From NCBI GenBank assembly GCA_033030425.1, contig JAUFSD010000009.1, forward strand, positions 434,001 through 498,000: a DNA stretch of 64,000 nt, in the 5' to 3' direction. Positions 59,055-64,000 of the stretch are shown here, one piece after another. Origin of the DNA: Verpa conica. Its lineage: Eukaryota > Ascomycota > Pezizomycetes > Pezizales > Morchellaceae. Numbering within the stretch: the stretch's first letter is position 1; each line of letters begins with the position of its first letter. Position numbers and translations under genes: made by a program. The notes beneath the pieces were generated by a model. That model searched no databases. It was not told where the DNA came from and was given only the letters and a program-made list of their open reading frames with translations.

Positions 59055-59675
59055 ATGGACGACGACGGTACGCCCCCCCCTCCTACCCCACATATGCAAG
59101 CGCACAAGTTCGTGATCGCGTCAGGTGAAACGTTCGCTGATTTGTTTCGCGCCGGTGGGTTACCATAGATTTGCAAAAGATCCGCCAGGCAAGACTTCAA
59201 GAACTTGCCCAGCAACAGCAGCAAGGTGGCCAATCTCAAGGAGGTGGCAGTGATAAACAGTGTGTTTTTTTCTCTCTCTCCCCCACCTCGTGACTTTGTC
59301 CTATACCCACCGCATATTCTAACAGGACCGACTCAGACAACAAGAAGGTTCTATCCTCTGTAAACCTTATCTATAGCTAATCACCTAACACCACCTACAG
59401 ATGAGGCCCGCAAATCAATAATCTCGCAGATCCTCACCCCAGAAGCTGTCGACCGTCTAGGCCGTATAGCAATGGTCAAGGAATCTCGTGCTCGTGACCT
59501 CGAGAATAGGTTCATCATGATGGCCCGTTCGAACGAGCTCCGCCAACGTGTCACGGAGGAGGATCTGATTGCTATTATCAACATGATGGATGAGAAAAAG
59601 ACAAAGGAGTCCAAGATTGTGTTTTCTCGAAGAAAGGGTGGTTTCGACGATGAGGATGACTTTGATGATTTGTAG
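59055..59675 (+). CDS. PDCD5/TFAR19-family protein
   Basis: Small helical nucleic-acid or chaperonin-associated protein conserved from archaea to man. Exons: 59055-59067, 59169-59263 (end uncertain), 59326-59347, 59401-59675 (about 134 aa). The product starts MDDD-DLQKIRQARLQELAQQ. It continues RLRQQE-DEARKSIISQIL, TPEAVDRLGRIAMVKESRAR, DLENRFIMMARSNELRQRVT and ends in an acidic DDEDDFDDL. The last two blocks are diagnostic. The junction after exon 2 is a problem. The good donor GTGTGT (after 59259) gives the wrong phase for exon 3. Frame is kept only with a poor donor GTTTTT after 59263, or by joining GTGTGT to exon 3 and using a later acceptor AG at 59407-59408. RNA data would settle it. 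Family identity is not in doubt. Confidence 0.88.
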
Positions 59676-59891
59676 TTGGACAGCTACATAGCAAAGGAAA
59701 GCAAGGCGTTTTTTTAGTCAGGGCTTTGAATTCATTACGATACTCAACGGCAGTTGCAACTTTTCTTTTTAATAAAAATATTTTATTGGATACGTTACAT
59801 TCGTGATATTCTGCCCCAATACAATAGCCCCAGCAACCAAGACCAAAAAAACTCCCTAACCCCCCAAATCAACCAGAACATTGCAACCTCT

Positions 59892-60890
59892 TTAACTCGA
59901 TTCCAGAGCTTCCCTCGCCGCCTTCTCTGCCTTCTTTTTTGCCCTCTCCTCCTTTCTAATTGCCCTCAAATCCGGCGGCTTCTCTAGCCCGATCCTCTCC
60001 CGTAAGACATTGACATCCGTCTCCAACTCCTCCTCCCAGTAAATATTAATAACCTCCTTAGCCTTTAACCCATTCCTTATCGCCCAGGGAAAATACGTAG
60101 TGAATATCCTCTTCTGCTCCTCCCTCTTCAAACGCACCGCAGCAAACATACTCAGGCCCGTCATTGGAATAAGGGTATTCGCAAACTCAAACGCCTTGAG
60201 GGCTACTTCACCTTCAACAATGATTGGGAGGCCCGTGAGTGCATGATAAAAGTCATGGCATTCACGGTAGCGCTGCATTACGTATGCACATTCAGGATCA
60301 TCGATGTAGCGAACCTTAATATTATTTGTTAGCTCAAATAATAAAATTAAAAAAAAAAAAAGATAATAATTGCAGGATCATTACTACCTGAGAACGAGTA
60401 TCAGGCGAAACACCCTCTTTATCTAACCAAGCTGCGTACTCTCTCCCCACCGTCTCATCCGGTAGCTCCCGTAGCATCTCCATCCTCATTGTCTTACTCG
60501 TAATTCTTGGCCTATCGCGGAGGATCCTTCTTCCGGTGGGGTCCGAGAGCATCGCATCACGGAGGCGGTAGATAAAATAAGGTGTCGCAGTGGCCTCTCC
60601 AAGGGCCGCAATTAGGTCTAGTTTAGATCAGGAGGTTGAATTTCTTTTTTTCAAGATTAAAGGGGTGGAGGGAGCGAGGAAGGGAGGAAGGGAGGTAATT
60701 CACCTCCACGTCGAGGGTTAATCAAAGATCCAATTGCACTGCCCACTGCTAGGAGTCCGCGCTCAGGAATGTTTAGTGGGATATGACCCTCGTAATTCGG
60801 GGGTGGACGGGAAAGTGGTGAGAAAGTTCCGTTGAAGAGCGTGCGTGCTCCTGCGAGCTGGAGTACCCTCTTTAGTGGGCTCAGGGCCAT
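59892..60890 (-). CDS. COQ4: Ubiquinone biosynthesis protein Coq4
   Basis: Scaffold and decarboxylation factor of the mitochondrial coenzyme Q synthome. Three exons join in frame: 60704-60890, 60388-60617, 59892-60314 (279 aa). Blocks in order are [69 protein letters not shown], and the metal-binding motif [17 protein letters not shown] (HDxxH-x11-E). [20 protein letters not shown] and a lysine/alanine-rich helical tail follow. The start ATG 60890 gives [19 protein letters not shown], a presequence-like N-terminus. Introns are 86 and 73 nt. Convergent with PDCD5 (216 bp between stops), divergent to RAV2 (243 bp). Confidence 0.95.
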
Positions 60891-61133
60891 GGTGAATGTG
60901 CTCTGTGGTTTTGTTTTTGTTTTGAGAAACACTCGGAGCTTTGAGGTTGTTTTTTTGAGACTTATCGGAAATCATCCTACGCCAGGTCAGGGCGAGGGTT
61001 TCCATTGCGGGATACCTATTTTGAATCGGCTGCGGCCGGATAAGGAATGCTAAGCTTTCTCTCTACTACAGAGTACATACAGTCCTTGAGCCTCAGGTTC
61101 TATCGCGGCCTCAACGTCATGTAGAGTATTCCC

Positions 61134-62254
61134 ATGGCCACAACAATCTACCCACACATCGCCCCCGCTGACCTCCTTCGGGAGGAAGAGCTCTCTGCTG
61201 TATACTACTACCCCCTTCTCCTTTCATTTCCTCGAACTTACAAAGCTAACAATTACCCCCCTCCCCCAGTCCCGTGAACTCGACTGGCTCCTCCAATCTC
61301 TCGCCGAGACCCTAACTTCCCTCCGCAGTGGCCTCACAGAATGCACAACCCTCCTCTCCCCCACTGCATCCTCAACCCTAGCCCTATCCTCTGTCCGCAG
61401 TGAGGCACTAAAAGGCTATGTCACCCGCGTTGGCAGCCGCATCATAAAAGGCGATATGCAAGTGAAGCTACTTGGGCTCCCAAACACCAAGGGTCTCCAG
61501 TCCCACAAACTCACCGTGTCGCCCCCTGGTGCAGGTGTTGACCGGGCATTAATGCTAGAGCAGCTAACGGACGTCAAGAACTTTGTCCGAGAGAGCTTAA
61601 TACTACTTGGCGAAGAAGGGCAGGAAGAAGCTTGGCTGGGGAGTGGCAAAGATGATGCAGCGAGGGCTATGCGGAGACTAGGGGTATTACAGGAGAATAT
61701 CAAGGCTGCAAGAGCGGCATTGAAAGGTGCTGGTAGTCAGAGATTGTTTCCATATCATGCTGTGGATCCTAGAGTACATCCCCCCCCCCTCTCCCCCCCT
61801 CGTCCCCATTTTATTGGGAAATAGGGCTTAGTTTTAAATGTAGATATTTGACCCTCCACTACATCCACACCTTTCTTTCGATCTTTATATCTCTGAAGCT
61901 GCTCTCACAGCTGAGCTTCGTACACTTGAGCCTATTCCCCCGTCTGACGCTCCTAAGCTGCCGTTTTCCCTCTCTGCACTCTCAGCTGATACGCCTGGTG
62001 GATTTGGCCAACGCTTTGCTGTGGCGGTCGGTCTGCGTGGTGGGCCAGGTGGGGGCGGCGACGGGGGTCAAGGAGAGACTTACTCGTATAGGGGTATGAA
62101 TGTGAGAGTGAAGGAGAGGGTCAGAGTCGAGAGTCCAGACCCAAACCTGATGGCTGTATGGGCGAAGCTCGGGGGCTTGGAACATGCGCTAGTGTTGGCG
62201 ATTAAGAGTTTGGGGATGGTGAGTGGGGCGGCGGGGGTTGGGATGTATGCGTGA
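61134..62254 (+). CDS. RAV2: RAVE complex subunit Rav2/Rogdi
   Basis: RAVE promotes assembly of V-ATPase at vacuolar and endosomal membranes. Three exons join in frame: 61134-61199, 61270-61773, 61844-62254 (326 aa). MATTIYPHIAPADLLREEEL joins SRELDWLLQSLAETLTSLRS, the N-terminal family block. VRSEALKGYVTRVGSRIIKGD follows, then RLGVLQENIKAARAALKG and HAVDPR-IFDPPLHPHLSFDL across intron 2, with a C-terminal Gly-rich insert. The two-part helical plus beta fold of Rogdi proteins fits this order. Both introns end in pyrimidine-rich tracts; intron 2 has a long C-run. Confidence 0.9.
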
Positions 62255-63054
62255 TGGGGTTGGTGTAAGAGTGAATTATTTGTTGCTTTGGTGATGTCTA
62301 GACTCGGGTTATTTTCTGGCGTATTTAACGTGCGGGTAATTGATAGGAGATAGACTATAGGTCGAGGGTTTGTGTTGGTTTTTGTTGCTTACGAGCACAT
62401 GCAATCATAGATTATGAACTATAATTTATAAACTCTCAAGTATCAATATATAGGGTAGAATTAGAGGAATCTAACTGGGATCTTGATATTTCGGAGGACC
62501 TTCACTTCTAGACTCATAGAAGTCTGGATAGAGTAATCATACTCTTTTCTCTGCGTCTTAGAGTTACATAGCCCTCTTGACTTCCGCTAGGGGGCTGATT
62601 GTGACGTTCGAGAAATGGGAATCCTAATATTTTGTGACGGAAATGATTGCGGCGCCATAAAATGCGAAATGATACCTCATTATGTATAGTCATTGGCTTA
62701 GTACCGATGTATTCTATATATCATTCACTATATGACATCAGTCATACGGTATCACTCGTGACTCTCGGAACTTCTTCTTAGAGGTCTAGAACCACAGTAT
62801 CAGAAACTCGTAGCTATTTTAATATTTACTCAGTGTATTCCTGCCCGAGCCGCCTGTTCCGGTTCTGGTTTTTGCGTAATCTTCCAAACATGCAACTATT
62901 TAACAGAGTTGAAAAGGTCGTAAGGGGTAATGAGTGGGAATAACCTGTCTTGAGCTAAATATCTGATTTTTTTGGTGTACGTATAAAATGTACATTAATA
63001 GGGTTTTTTTTATTTATTTCTTGTCCTCTACCACACGCATAGTATAGGCACATA
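62255..63054. other. Convergent 3' spacer
   Basis: Between RAV2 and MGR2 stops. AT-rich; T-runs around 63004-63020. No gene seen. Confidence 0.5.
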
Positions 63055-63740
63055 TTACGCCCTTCTTCCTTCTGCTCTTCGGCGAGCCATTAGTATTGGT
63101 GCTGCACGAGCCTTTGCAAATGCTTCCATCGCGATAGCTGACTGGGGTTCTGTGCGAATAGCGGTACCAATAGACATGAAGAAGCTGTGCGTATCCGGGA
63201 ACATGTCAGTGGGGGAGTGCTATCTAGAGTAAAGGAAGGAATGAAGGAAGGAAGGGAGTCTAGACCCGAAAGTAGCAGCGGAACCGAGCATGTATTGACC
63301 AAGACTACGAATGAAGCCGTTGGGACCAGCGCCGTTCTTTATCAGAGCGTATCCACCTATTTCCCCCATTGCTATTATTAGAGTTCAGGGTCATTTTAGT
63401 TGTACGCCGGGGGCGAGGAAGGGGGGAAGGAATACCGAAGAGGAAACCAATGCAGAGGCCGACACCTACAAGTGGAATTGGTTAATAGAAATCATGATAT
63501 AAGGATTGGAGGATAACTTACTGGTACCCATCATAGCTCCCATCTTCACTGTTCACCCCAAAATCCAAGGTTAGCTTGGGCATATTATCAAGCGACAATC
63601 TCTCAAAATCACTACTATTTAACTACCGAGACCGAGGCAGCGTGAAAGCTGAAATTCTAGCGAAGGGAGAACTAACTTTTATCAAATGTTGAGGGACCAT
63701 GGCCACCTTGACCTCTAGGAGCGGAAACTGGGACAGGCAT
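63055..63740 (-). CDS. MGR2: Mgr2/ROMO1-type inner-membrane protein
   Basis: TIM23-associated subunit that gates lateral release of proteins into the mitochondrial inner membrane. Five exons join in frame: 63677-63740, 63522-63548, 63436-63465, 63266-63371, 63055-63184 (118 aa). The protein starts MPVPVSAPRGQGGHGPSTFD, then K-MKMGAMMGT-SVGLCIGFLFG. GAGPNGFIRSLGQYMLGSAA and TFG-FFMSIGTAIRTE follow, ending in a basic tail (MARRRAEGRRA). The KMG.MMG.SVG and LGQYMLGS.ATFG..MSIG motifs are those of Mgr2/ROMO1. Exons 2 and 3 have only 27 and 30 nt, so no long ORF reveals the gene; frame and motif continuity support every junction. The fourth donor is GTCTAG, unusual but frame-keeping. Confidence 0.93.
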
Positions 63741-64000
63741 GTTTTTATCGTAGGGATTGAAAGTTGGATAAGGACTGATAAGTGGGGGTATTAGAGAGTG
63801 CTTGAACAGGATTCAACGAAGAAGACTGTTGTGTGGGGTTTGCGATAAATTTTGAGGTTTGATTTAGCTTCTGAAATCTGCGGGGAGAAATCAGATGTCG
63901 ACGCTGCTGATGCCAAGGCTAGACACGTGATACCGATTTCGGGCGTTTATTGAATGGATAACGTATTTATAATAATTCGTATGATACCAATAAGTAATTT
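63741..64000. promoter_or_regulatory. Upstream region of MGR2
   Basis: 260 bp to the window edge; no coding signal seen. Confidence 0.4.

Noticed and set aside
1..64000. CRISPR array, bacterial operon, prophage or biosynthetic gene cluster
   Set aside because: No regularly spaced repeats, no bacterial gene organisation, and the only secondary-metabolism-type gene is a lone decayed methyltransferase.

Overview
This window is nuclear DNA of a filamentous ascomycete (Pezizomycotina). The evidence is dense short spliceosomal introns (mostly 50-110 nt, GT..AG), fungal-only proteins (Spc19, Rav2/Rogdi, Sec2, SUR7 family, a Far10/PRO45-like FHA protein, Nvj2-type SMP protein), and gene islands separated by AT-rich, gene-empty stretches. 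I cannot name the species. The layout would suit a repeat-rich genome such as those of Pezizomycetes, but that is inference.

Layout: 1-662 holds the 5' part of lipoyl synthase, running off the left edge. 663-8172 is AT-rich and gene-free, with transposon-like debris. 8173-11866 carries a SUR7-family membrane protein and an otubain-type deubiquitinase. 11867-16701 is a mixed GC-rich/AT-rich spacer. 16702-17844 is deoxyribose-phosphate aldolase. 18500-19760 is a broken LaeA/UMTA-like methyltransferase. 21030-21310 is a possible small gene. 22206-24835 encodes Mix17 (twin CX9C) and a ketopantoate reductase. 26942-34492 encodes the exosome cofactor Lrp1/Rrp47, an unknown ORF, a SET-domain methyltransferase and octanoyltransferase LIP2, with an AT-rich gap inside. 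35346-42255 is a divergent pair, an FHA tail-anchored STRIPAK-type protein and an Nvj2/TEX2-type SMP lipid-transfer protein. 45458-46329 is eIF1. 46330-52764 is a gene-poor accessory zone with a pogo-type MITE and one unknown membrane protein. 52765-63740 is a compact island with ATP synthase subunit j, Spc19, Sec2, PDCD5, Coq4, Rav2/Rogdi and Mgr2/ROMO1.

Most genes are housekeeping. Mitochondrial functions are frequent: lipoate synthesis (two steps, at opposite ends of the left half), CHCH protein, ubiquinone biosynthesis, ATP synthase, TIM23-associated Mgr2. Membrane traffic and contact-site functions also recur (Sec2, Nvj2, RAVE). No operon, biosynthetic cluster, CRISPR array or convincing new biological system is visible. 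The items worth a second look are the decayed methyltransferase, the MITE, promoter-flanking direct repeats around an AT-rich insert, Pol III-like relics, an unknown membrane protein in the gene-poor zone, a probable small unannotated gene, and several gene models with micro-exons or problematic splice junctions. Exon coordinates below come from reading splice signals and reading frames by eye; no alignment or RNA data were available.
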